A stretch of 64,000 nucleotides of DNA, taken from the NCBI GenBank assembly GCA_914767715.1, contig OU612072.1:11656001-11720000 (forward strand), given 5' to 3'. Of the stretch, positions 47,301 through 57,029 are shown in pieces (the first letter of the stretch is position 1; each line of letters begins with the position of its first letter). The position numbers and the translations under genes are program-made. A model generated the notes under the pieces. That model did not search any database, was not told the origin of the DNA, and worked only from the letters and a program-made list of their open reading frames with translations. The DNA comes from Membranipora membranacea. Taxonomy: Eukaryota > Bryozoa > Gymnolaemata > Cheilostomatida > Membraniporidae.

Positions 47301-50300
47301 TGCACTACATATATATATACACATACACATATATATATATACATATACAACAGAGTTTATCCGTTAGTATTTTATGTATGGACTGGCCAAAAGTGTGCTT
47401 GTCGTATAGCAGACATCGTTTCTTAGCACTGAAAAGGGCCCCTGCATCGATGAAATAGGGAAGTCGCCTCTTTTGCTAAGTGAACCAAATTTATAATGAA
47501 TTCCTACTGTATGGCACAACAGAAGGAGCGCTCCTAGACCAAATAAAATGATGACACTCTCGCTAATCAGGAACCCACAGTGCATTGCTGGTTTAAGGTA
47601 AGTAATGAAGGATTTGATGGACAAAATGGCTTCAAATTAAAATATTTATTTGTGAGCAATGAATAAAGTAAGTCAGTATAATACTCAGAAACTATAACTT
47701 ACCATCAAGCTCACAAAACTTGTTTTGTGCATCGTCGTGCTCAGACCAACTTTTAAAAGCTTCATTACTCGCCTCACTGTAGAAGAAAACAGAGCAAAAC
47801 ATACAGTCACACATATTCCTAAATATAAATATTACTGTGTCAATCTGTTCCCAATCTTGAACTTGTGCGCCTAAGCCTAACTTGACAAGCTCAGACAAAT
47901 TTCGAGTCTTTGCGACATGGTTTGGACGATGAAGTGTGGTGTAAAAAGTTATCTCGGCAGCCGAAAAAATCGCAGTGATGGAATTTACCGTGGATCCAGG
48001 ACATGACTATGCCTAAGTATACTCTAAAATTTGTGGTGAACCGTATTGACTGACATTACATTGAAGCCTTCTAGTTCTCATGTAGCAAACACAACTAGCT
48101 CAACTAAAACAAAACTAACAATTACACGTTGATCTTAGTATGACATATATTTATGAGCAATTCATAATATCCATAACACAGGTAGGATACTATATGCAAC
48201 GTTAGCCTGTCTTGACAAGCAACATGAGACTTTCCTTCAACAAATGAAATTCACCACTAGGGGCTTACCATGTGATATGGTGTCATGCATGCAATGTCAT
48301 TTAAGGGTGTGAGGGAAGGCATGAAAAGACCCTCGAAACTTAGGTATTCGGGCTTTTTCAAAACTGTGCTATGCAATGACAAACTGCCACCAAACAGGAA
48401 AGGGTAATCGCTCTACCTGTTCTCACGATATCTGAAGTAATCATATCCTCATGATTCAAACAAATTCAATAGGAATGATTGGTAACTTGCACCAGGTTGA
48501 AACTTTAGATTTTAAATATTCCATTCAGTTTTTTCCAAATGTCATTTTTTCACTTCTAGAACATCTGCGATCCCAAAATCGGCCAGCTTTCAAAACCGAA
48601 ACCTTGTCTAAATAGCTATAAGCTACAACACTAGCCAGGTTTTCCAAATAAATTGCGACGGTTACGGTGACATCATTGGTTACATTGTAGGGGTGCTATT
48701 CGCAACGGCATACCTGATAGTTTTGTCGATCTCACTGAGTTTAACCTCGGTCACATCTTTAGAACTACAGCCTGATTTAAGCTGAGCTGCCGCACTGTAT
48801 TTATTCTCTGTTACAGTTTGGGGGTTCCCATTCTGCTCCCCACTCCCATTCTTCAAACCCTCAGGAACCTCATCCTAGAAAATAGGGCTAAACATGTCAG
48901 AAGAAAGACAACGGCTGCTACAAGTTTGATTTTGTCACAGATTAGGAAGATTATGGGGTGACTCATAAGACCGATGGCCTTATCCTAAATTTACAGTGTC
49001 ATTATTCTTGATATCTCGTGCTTCCACTACCGCTTCAATTATAATTAAAGTTTTAACATTGCCAAAATAATCAAATCAACTTCCTACATAGGCCGGCGCT
49101 AGCATAAATGCTCAAGTAGTGTTAACAAGGTTGCTTATCATTGCATTCCATTTCCAACCACATCCACATAGCGGAGATGTGTCGATAACAAAATGGCAAT
49201 ACCAGCAACCAATGCAACAGTTAGGCACTTAGATTATACCATTCTACCATCTATGCAGCAATACGAGTTAGGTCATAACTATCTCATCACACATTGTTTC
49301 AAGGTGGTGGTGAGTTTTCAATTGAGTGATTCTGACCAAATCCTTATAAAAGTACTCAGTTCAATTGTAAAATCTTATACAACACATTACCTTAGAGTTA
49401 CACAACAAGCCCTCATGGAAAGACAACTCCTAATAATTCATCTCAGAATGCAGGAGTTAGGACAGTTTCTTGAGACTTCAACACAACTAACAGGATCACC
49501 CAGCATGAGACACTCTCAAAATTTAAAATTATTAGTTAGACTGAAGGTAAGTCGCAAACATCAACTTGTTTTACAGATAGTAAGATGTAAAACCCTCTAA
49601 CCATATTAACATCTAAGGAACTACAATGCCATGCCAAAACAATAAACGTATTAACTTGTTACTTGTCATAACATTTATATTAATTCTCCCATTTAGACAT
49701 TTCTAAGTGTCAAAACTCAATTAATCTCAACGGAGGAGACCTCTTTTCAAAAATTAATTGTTAATTTTCGTCCAGTCCTACTTTTTTAGATCGTCACTCA
49801 CATTTACTGATTCATGATTTTACTTAGATCCGTTGGTTAAAAATGTTGGTTTAAATTGCAAGGTATAGTCACTCACCACATTCTGAAGAATGGGTGGCGA
49901 GTTAGTGGGTGCCTTAGGGGCTAGGCCGCAATGTCTTCGCCATTTTACTCTCAGTTTGTAGGCAGGTTGGAGCACACCTGGGGTCCAATAAGTCCCAGTA
50001 GTCAGTGGACTGCAGTGGGATTCGAACCCACGTCCTTCAACATTTGGATGCTGAAGGAATGGCGCTCTAACCAACTGAGCTACCTCCTACTTCATACATT
50101 GATGCACTTACATTCAAACTTACATCGACTTACTTACACTCTTACAGGGCAGTACTCCGCAGGATTTGAGAGCACATCTACCTGAAGAACTCCAGAACTT
50201 ACACGGGGCGTTCAGATCTACCTGTCCGGTGAAAATATAGATCAACAAATCAGTCAAAGGGATGGTACTACACCTGTGCACATGATGGCGTAGCGGTTGG

Positions 50301-53300
50301 GATTCAAGCTAGACAATCTGAGGGTTGCTGCTTCGAATCCCAGTCACTACCCATGCCGCTGAATAATGCATGTATTCGTTTTATGTAATATGTTTCATGT
50401 ACTGTAAAGACAGCTGGAGAGCTGCTGCTAATAAAAAATTTTTACATGATGCATTCTTCTGGAATTCCCGGTGTATCAGAGCAAGGAGTTACAGTCTCTA
50501 ACTCCTTGATCAGAGTTGGGTTCAACGGAAAATCCAGGAATATTGTGCATTATGGTATCGATTCTATTTCTAAGCTACATTTTTCAAAGTGTGCTTTTAT
50601 GCACAGCATGACATTGCAAACTTATCGAATACTGATCATCAAATTATACAAGCAGAGGTCTGCACAAACTATTTTGCCACCATTTTCCACCACCATTGTT
50701 TGAGAATTGATGATAGATTAATATAAGCATTGTATAATACACGACAAATCTCATCATGGTACCACCATTACTGAATGATTTCCCTCAGTAGATGTGAATA
50801 TCCTTCTGGTCTATGGATAGGACATGAGGCGCTGGTAACATCATGTAATATTTGTAAAAAAAATTGATATTTTATATCGACCACCTTTTAATCTTAACAA
50901 CTTCCTTAAATTCCTAGTCTAACAAAGCCAAGGGGGAAGTAATAAAATATGCCGGCCATCAAAGCTGATGGCGTGTCATTTACCTTACATGATGAATGGC
51001 AATATTAAAACTGCAGTATCATGCACGATGTCACATACACAGACATTCTCTAGTTTGACATCTAGGCCGTTCTTTGCATCACATAAGCTAGACATGACAA
51101 TAAGCATAAACCCAAAGACAAACTCATATGGCATGACAATTTAGATCTTATTTCTCATAATTCTGCAACTTCTCATATTCTCATCTAGTTATGACATCCC
51201 TTGTTAATCAAACGTAACCATCTAGGATGCTTACTTTCTAATGTTTTACTATAGAGCAGTACATCGGCTAACTTCCCAATTAGGTTATTGAGTGGCCGGT
51301 GGATGCCGAAGCACTCTTCAGCTCCATGAGGAACTCATAGGCCTACTGACATTATGAGGTGGACAGGGTATCCAAACCACGCGTACAAGACAGATATACA
51401 ACGCTCTTTGCTAAAATCTCTATGACCAAAATCCCTAGGCTACGCAGTCATTTATCAATAGTACCAAACATCTAGAGATCTATCATCAAATGATATATGA
51501 CACGCTATAGGCATGAGGTCATTAATTAGGCCTAATTGCGTATGAACTCCTGCAATAATCTGGGCTTATCCCTTTTAAAGAGCGTCAGCAACTATTGTCG
51601 TCATGTTGAGCTATTCTTATCTTTAAAAAATCAGCTGAGACGGTGCAGCTAAGTATGGATAATTAAAGACTACCCAAAGACCAATGTAAGTTAGAGCCAG
51701 ACAATTACTTATGATAAAGTTTTGTCAGATTTTCTTGGTAAATATATTCATTGCTCTACTTGGCATGAATTATTGTTGGTAGAAAAGTGCAAGTAGGCCT
51801 AGCTAGAGCATTGAATTTTGTTTAACATGCAAATCTGACCAAACTTTATCAAAAGTAACTGCTTGACTACAACATGCATTGGTCTTTGGGTAGACTTTAA
51901 AGCTTTTTCTTGAAACCATGCCTGATAACCCAGAATATGTGAGTGGTTGAAACAACCGATGATCAATGACTTTTCGTACCGTAGTCAAATCTCCATGAGA
52001 CGGTAAAATTTCACATTTCAATTCCACACTAAGTCATTACTCAAGCTAACCTACTAGGCACCGTGAAGGCTTTTACAAAAGAATGAGAAACAATTTATAG
52101 GAAAAAACTTACACAAAACCAATAGTTAGGATAATCCTTAGACAAATATTTCGGGTAATCTTAAAAATAAAGCTTAGATGGGCCAGAATCTGCACACAAG
52201 GGTCCATGTCAAGTGTCTCAAAATGACTTGGAGAATGCTGTGTGGGGCAAAAAGTGAGTAGAATAAGATACCACTTACAGGATAAAACTTGAAGTAATCT
52301 TTCTCTAGTAGGGAGTTGAGCTGAGGGTAGATTTCCTGATTATTGAATGAGTCGACACTCTCCACGGTACAGGAACAGTCATCCACCTCGCCTCCGAGCT
52401 ACATACAGTAATAAAAATTGTTGGTAAAAATTGCAAGGGTTAGTCACTCACCACATCGTGGCGGCGAAAGAGTGTGTGCTTTATGGGCGAGGCTGCAATG
52501 CCTGCGCTAATTTGCTCTTAGTTTGTTGGCAAGTCGGAGCATACCTGGGGGTCCATCAACACCCAGTAGTCAGTGGACTGCAGTGGGATTCGACCCCACG
52601 ACCTTTAACACTTAGCCTACATGCTGAAGGACCGGCGCTCGAACCACTGAGCCACCTCCTACTCCAGCATACATCTAGGGCTGTAGTTTAGGAACAATGG
52701 TAGGGGAGGCGCAAATCATTGAGGGTGTGAAGTAACACCTGGTTGGGTACTGTAGGCTCCTCCTGAGTCCCCAGCCTCCGATGTGTTTTGAAATATAAAT
52801 AGCAAATGGAAGTCCTAAGTGAGCTGATTTTGACATGGAATATTCAATTGTAGCATTTTAGGCTACTTTTTTCAGCATTCTAGGAGAGGCAGAGCGCCCC
52901 TGCCTCCCCTAGAACTGCATGTTTTTTCTGCAGCATGGCGCACTTCATCTACAGGCTGAGTGAGACAAAATCTGATGTAAACAGCTGAGGACTTTGCTTG
53001 ACATGGTTTGATGTTATTAGAGACAGAGAATTATTCTTAGCTGCACACAGAGCAAGGGAAGTCATAATGTATAGAATTGGATAAATGTTAACTGGCTAGA
53101 GATGAGTTCAGTGTTGTCAGCAGAGCGGAGTTGAACTTATTGACAGTATATCAAGGTCAACAAATACAATATAATAGTTGGCAGCTATGCGGAGTGAATT
53201 CATACATAGAAATAGATGATGATTGATGTTGAAGAAAGAGTTAGATGTAGATAAGCCCCATACCCCTCCTATTGTTTTAAATGGTGAAAGCATTACTATG

Positions 53301-54270
53301 TGTGACAAAGTCACTTATCTTGGTATTATGTTAGATCAAAAGCTGCGCTTTGAAGAACACATTCAGTCTGTTGTGAGTAAAGCTGAGCAGCGAATGTATA
53401 TTGTCAGAAATTTTGTACATCGTAGCACCATACCCCTTGCCACTATGTTATTTAAAAGTTTTATTGTTTCCCTGCTCACTTATTGTTTACCAGTATATAC
53501 ACTACTATTTTTGCTAAAGACAAGAAACGTTTGAGCAAGTTTATTGTTCAGGCCTCAAAGCTCAAACTCCAAGTAGATGATCTCGACAGCCTTATGACTA
53601 AGCGTGCCAAAACACTTGCCCTCCGATATATCCATGACGATGACCACTTTATGAACAAATTTCTTACTAAATACCCCTCAGGCAGGTATCAAACAATTAA
53701 ACACAGAAGTGCCCTTGGTAAAGACTGTTTTTGGAGGCATGCTATCCATATTTTAAATGTAATTCTCTTTTAATCATCCATCAGTGTTTAATCTTATTTT
53801 TTCCTATCCTTGTATGTGCTGGCTCCTTTTCAGTATGAACACCCTTATCTCGCAACATATTATTTTATGTTAGTGATAGAATACAATCAATCAATAATAC
53901 CAAGGAGTAACTCTCTGATAATACAAAACTGAGTGATGTCACTACTCTCCTTTACTTTAGTACTTAAATTTACTCAATGAAAATTATTATCATTAGCCTA
54001 CATGCAGGTCCTCTCTGTGTATGTATGCCCAAACATTTATATAATTAGTCACCCTTCCATTCTCCCTTGTCTACCAACATCTTCATGTCGGTTTGCTTGT
54101 AGGCCTATACTATAGTATATTACACTGACACTTCCTACTTTTTTTCTGTCATCTCAAGAAAAAGAGCTTACCTTGCAGAAACATGATTTCTCTCCTGTTT
54201 CTATGGTTGTCAGGAATTCAACAGCCAGGCAGGAGGTGCTGAGAGCTAGTATGAGTGGTAAAGTCTTCAT
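41316..54270 (-). CDS. ERO1: ERO1, endoplasmic reticulum thiol oxidase (11 of about 13 exons recognised)
   Basis: Minus-strand exons are 54270-54172, 52398-52279, 48874-48714, 47776-47703, 47059-46933, 46409-46372, 44836-44741, 43746-43577, 42398-42322, 41884-41737 and 41458-41316. All are GT-AG and their phases agree. The start [16 protein letters not shown] is a signal peptide. Family landmarks in order are [85 protein letters not shown] and VSLFNAFGR. The active-site CxxCxxC is CVGCDKC. ERO1 uses FAD and oxygen to reoxidise protein disulfide isomerase. The exon expected between the second and third listed, which would carry the CPFW and shuttle-cysteine segment, was not found, and neither was the last exon. 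Exon 44836-44741 has a NAGNAG tandem acceptor (alternative start 44833). Introns are packed with repeats. Confidence 0.92.
42483..42782. mobile_element. Foldback family D, full-length copy (300 bp)
   Basis: The left end is ATAGACTTAATAATAAACCT then AGACAGGACAC. The right end is its inverted copy GTGTCCTGTCTAGGTTTATT then CTTAAGTCTAT. The arms extend inward through GCACTGAAG/CTTCAG, GACGTTACGAC and AAGGTGTAGAAGC. Partial copies are at about 16500-16632 and 40797-41216. It lies in an ERO1 intron and accounts for open frames on both strands there. Confidence 0.85.
43421..43556. repeat. AATC/AATG tetranucleotide array
   Basis: Tandem CAAT/GAAT-type tetranucleotides, arranged as AATC blocks flanking AATG blocks. 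It lies in the ERO1 intron beside exon 43746-43577, about 20 bases past that exon's donor. Confidence 0.95.
44023..44672. mobile_element. Giant palindromic foldback element (650 bp)
   Basis: The left end is GTTCTGAGTATAGATGTAA and the right end its inverted copy. Arm similarity can be followed almost to the centre: AACAGGCATGAAA..., CACATAGCTAT, CAGGTTTTTGGTATC.TTCTAGA and TCAACT/AGTTGAGAT are all mirrored. Each arm is therefore about 300 bases. It lies in an ERO1 intron and would fold into a very long hairpin in pre-mRNA. Confidence 0.85.
45649..45790. repeat. Repeat family C, half copy
   Basis: This matches 19221-19365 and the arms at 51664-51902 (AATAATTCATGCCAA, GAGCATTGAATTTT, GCATTGGTCTTTGGGTAG). 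One arm only. It lies in the ERO1 intron between 46372 and 44836. Confidence 0.75.
49850..50092 (-). mobile_element. tRNA-headed SINE (copy 2)
   Basis: On the minus strand it starts AGTAGGAGGTAGCTCAGTTGG with a good A box. B box GGGTTCGAATCCC and a body with CCAGGTGTGCTCCAACCTGC follow. It is the best-preserved of three copies (others at 52440-52665 and 8150-8292). It is inserted in the large ERO1 intron in the same orientation as the gene. Confidence 0.8.
50283..50445 (+). mobile_element. Second tRNA-derived SINE type
   Basis: GATGGCGTAGCGGTTGGG is an A-box-like start. A variable-arm-like segment and the B box GCTTCGAATCCC follow, then a short body ending in CTAATAAAAAA. Its sequence differs from the 49850 family, so the genome carries at least two tRNA-derived SINE lineages. 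Confidence 0.6.
51664..51902. mobile_element. Foldback family C, full-length copy
   Basis: The ends TTAAAGACTACCCAAAGACC and GGTCTTTGGGTAGACTTTAA are inverted copies, and the arms stay similar almost to the centre (TCAGATTTGC, GAGCATTGAAT). The half-copies at 19221 and 45649 match one arm. It lies in the ERO1 intron between exons 52279 and 48874. Confidence 0.85.
52440..52668 (-). mobile_element. tRNA-headed SINE (copy 3)
   Basis: This has the same head and body as 49850-50092, including GTCACTCACCACAT, GTCAGTGGACTGCAGTGGGA and the GAGGTGGCTCAGTGG head on the minus strand. Its B box has one change (CGACCCCAC on the plus strand). It lies in the first ERO1 intron and is followed directly by a family E element. 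Confidence 0.8.
52676..52920 (+). mobile_element. Foldback family E, copy 3
   Basis: This matches 32787-33054 in the same orientation, with AGGGCTGTAG at the left, CAAATGGAAGTCCTAAGTGA in the middle and CCCCTGCCTCCCCTAGA at the right. It abuts the SINE at 52440-52668. Confidence 0.75.
53223..53773 (+). mobile_element. LINE fragment (reverse transcriptase C-terminal part), frameshifted
   Basis: The first frame holds [18 protein letters not shown] and [16 protein letters not shown], the region after the RT catalytic core of CR1/jockey-type non-LTR elements. At about 53490-53520 the reading moves to another frame, which contains [10 protein letters not shown] and [15 protein letters not shown] and stops at 53771-53773. 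An AATC-type repeat follows near 53885. It is 5'-truncated and dead. It sits antisense in the first ERO1 intron. Confidence 0.75.
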
Positions 54271-54386
54271 TTGATAGACATCTGAAGATGTATGCTGTTG
54301 TAATGAGGTTTTATTCAAAATTTATAGACTTTTTAAAGATTACTAGCAAAGCTTACGCAGTCTTAAGCTTCTACTGTCCCTTTATC

Positions 54387-54395
54387 TATATATAA
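54387..54395 (-). promoter_or_regulatory. Candidate ERO1 TATA box
   Basis: On the minus strand CTTATATATAG lies about 120 bases before the ERO1 ATG at 54270. It is a sequence match only, with no initiator evidence. Confidence 0.35.
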
Positions 54396-56067
54396 GCAGG
54401 CAGAATATGGGCCAGCTCAGAATTGACCAATCAGGTGACATCTGAAAAAAATAGCACTGTACAGCCATTGTAGTAATAATAAGAATAGCTGTGACTGTAA
54501 TTTAATGAACCAATCACAGCAAGTATTTTCTGCTGCACTGCACTCGAGCTAGAAGAAAGAAAATAGCAGACGGGTGGTTTGGAGATGGTTTGATGGATGG
54601 AACCATTCTCCCTGGTTTGAAGTACCTAGAAAAGATAGAGTCAGGTAAATCACATTGCATCTACCTAGATAGGAGTAGCACTTGCTCTCCAAAATTCCAT
54701 CATTGCTTTAGTATCATTTGTTTTAGGTTATTGAAGACATATGACCCGTGCTTTCTCTTAGTCTTAGCCTGACTCAACCAGAGGGGTAACTGTCTACAGA
54801 CAGTGCCCTTGTCTGTGTATTTCAATAAGAATGGGTTTGATAGGTACAGATAGGAATGAATGATATTTGGCCATGTATTTCAGGTTACTGCAGCAATGCA
54901 CTGACGGCCCCACTGACCCTACTAGTTATACAATAATAAACCAACTAGAGAGGATTCTGATACACTTACAGAAGGTTATTAGGTTGTAGTGAGCAAATGC
55001 TACAAATTTACAATCCATCAAGTCAGCCTGTGTAATCATTGCTCAACGTTAATATGTACAGTGGCCCTGATTATTCACACCTATTTTTGAAATGTTATAG
55101 GGGATTGAATTGGTTAAAAGCTGTCGGGAGGCAAGACCTAGTCAACACATACGTGAATGGAATGCTCAGTAGAAGGCATATTGCGCTCAACATTTTGAGG
55201 CTGGAGACTATACCCGCTGCAAGCCGTAAGTTTTTTCACACCAACAACCCAAAACGATTTTAGGAATATCAACCCAGTACTTTCCAAGGGCTAATTTATG
55301 AATTGAAGCACGGAGGTCGGCTATGTTTGTCTCCATAACCACAAGTTTTTATTGTGATAAAACAAATTTGTGTTTTAATGGCTTTAATCTTACTCAAACC
55401 AATATATGATGTCTCTTTTGCAGGCTGCACAACAGAAATATATTGAGCAAGCAAGCAGGCAGTACCTCAACTCAACTCTACCTCAGGGGGAACTCTCTTG
55501 CTAGACTAACAGGGGGAAATTCTTTGCCTCTAGATCGTGGTGCACTTACATATGTATCAGCCAGCTTTCTACATTTCTCATTGTGCTTGATTCTCTTTCA
55601 TCTGCCACTCTTTCTAATGTAAGCAGTAATTGCAACGTAAGGGATCTTGTAATGGACTCTATACTGAACTCTGACAAGGCTCACAACCAGTGGCTCACAG
55701 TAGATTGTAACATACCAAGTTCTGAATCCTTTGATTTATTTCATAAGGTAGTGCAGAAGTTTTCCAGAGTGAGGTGTGTGGCATTTATAAATAGATGTAA
55801 ACAATAAATAGACAGCAATAAGTAAAAAAATCCTGCCAGTTTTTAGACAGAGTTTACAATAAAAGAATCAAACTGATCTTGTGGTTTCAGGAAAATCTGT
55901 ATCTAATTTTTTCTAAGTCTCTTTTATGTAATTTTACTTCTGCAATTTTATTCAAATACTATTGCTATGTAATACTTTACATTCTCAGCCCAACAATGAC
56001 TCATGACTCATTTCCTTTGTCAACTTCCTTTCTCAATTGGCTCTTCAGAGATCACCATAGTGTCTTT
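54396..56067. other. Spacer with unassigned open frames
   Basis: Open frames at 55039-55263 and 55583-55807 (+) have exon-like edges: an acceptor before GGATTGAATTGG, a GTAAGT donor at 55229, and CTTTTGCAG at about 55424. I recognise no domain in either. They could belong to another DNA transposon or to a small unknown gene. Not called. Confidence 0.3.
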
Positions 56068-56669
56068 TTAAAGTAAAGTGTAGTTCCCTTTGGATACAGT
56101 ACATCCAGCCTCTTGTATAACTGTCAGTATCCTGGTTGTATTTAGGAACTCGCTCATAGTTGGAGCATTGTTACTGCCAGTTTTGGCTCTTTGGTGACCA
56201 AAGTACTGCTCCAAGCTATCTTGACAAAGCGTTTTCTCAGTCAAGATGAAATCGTAACCCTCGCTCAAAAACTCCTTAGTGAGCGCTGAGAAGGAGTGAC
56301 CTGTAAGAATATTATAATGACGTAATGATAGCTCACACTTAATCTTGGTTATTTGAGGTGGGAGTCTATAATAAAGTAAAGATGTTGAGCTGGACTTGAA
56401 TTTAGCCTATTATAGTATGTGCTAAGGATACAGCCGGCTAGGTGAGAAGAAGTATGTGCAAAATGGCATTCTATGTAGATCTTGATTTCCACAATCTTGA
56501 TCAATATCACAGATTTTGCATCACATTGTAAAGTGTACTTACAAGTGATTCTCCAGCTGATTCTTGTCTGAATGCAAAGCGGACATTTTGACTTTTCTGC
56601 ATCCGTGATGTCGAAACCATTTACTTCGTCCTCCAATTGAGTTAGCCAGTCAAGAAAGTCTTCGATGAA
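56068..56669 (-). CDS. P-element/THAP9-like transposase, C-terminal exons
   Basis: Minus-strand exons 56669-56543 and 56300-56068 join in phase 1 across a GTAAGT...TTACAG intron and give about 119 residues to the stop. The sequence has QTRISWRIT, then GYDFILTEKTLCQDSLEQYFG, HQR, and NNAPTMSEFL. This is the C-terminal landmark of P-element and THAP9 transposases, with LT..LCQD.LE..FG. The frame is open and the splice sites are intact, so the copy is either recent or domesticated. Upstream exons are not certain; the segment at about 57013-56940 has a MNSR motif that might belong, but its frame stops. The THAP DNA-binding domain was not found. Confidence 0.65.
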
Positions 56670-57029
56670 CTGTAACATCAGAGAAATACTGTGATATATG
56701 TATTAAAGATATGATTTAGATTTCTAATCTGTGTAACTTTAAAGCGCTTGTTGGATTTACATGCCTAGGAAAAACCTGGCGTGTCGATAAAAACATTGAA
56801 ATATTTGATTAGTCTGTCATATTTGTAAGAAATAATACCTACATTGAATCGCTAATCTGTAGGAGATTCTATGCGGCATCTTGTACTTGTTTCTTGAGTT
56901 CCATCACTCAGACCTGTATCGGATGTTCAGTACATCGGATTATCATTGGAAATCTGTATTAATTCTATGGTAGCGAAGATCTCGTCGCATTCTCGAGTTC
57001 ATTTGCAACAGATCCAGAGTGCCTAGAGA

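Noticed and set aside
49193-49600. A 135-codon plus-strand frame in the large ERO1 intron.
   Set aside because: No recognised domain and no splice partners; probably a chance open stretch.
52174-52278. Continuation of ERO1 exon 2 past 52279 as the missing CPFW segment.
   Set aside because: A chance FWP occurs in frame, but the required cysteines are absent, a stop follows at once, and a good GTAAGT donor ends the exon at 52279.
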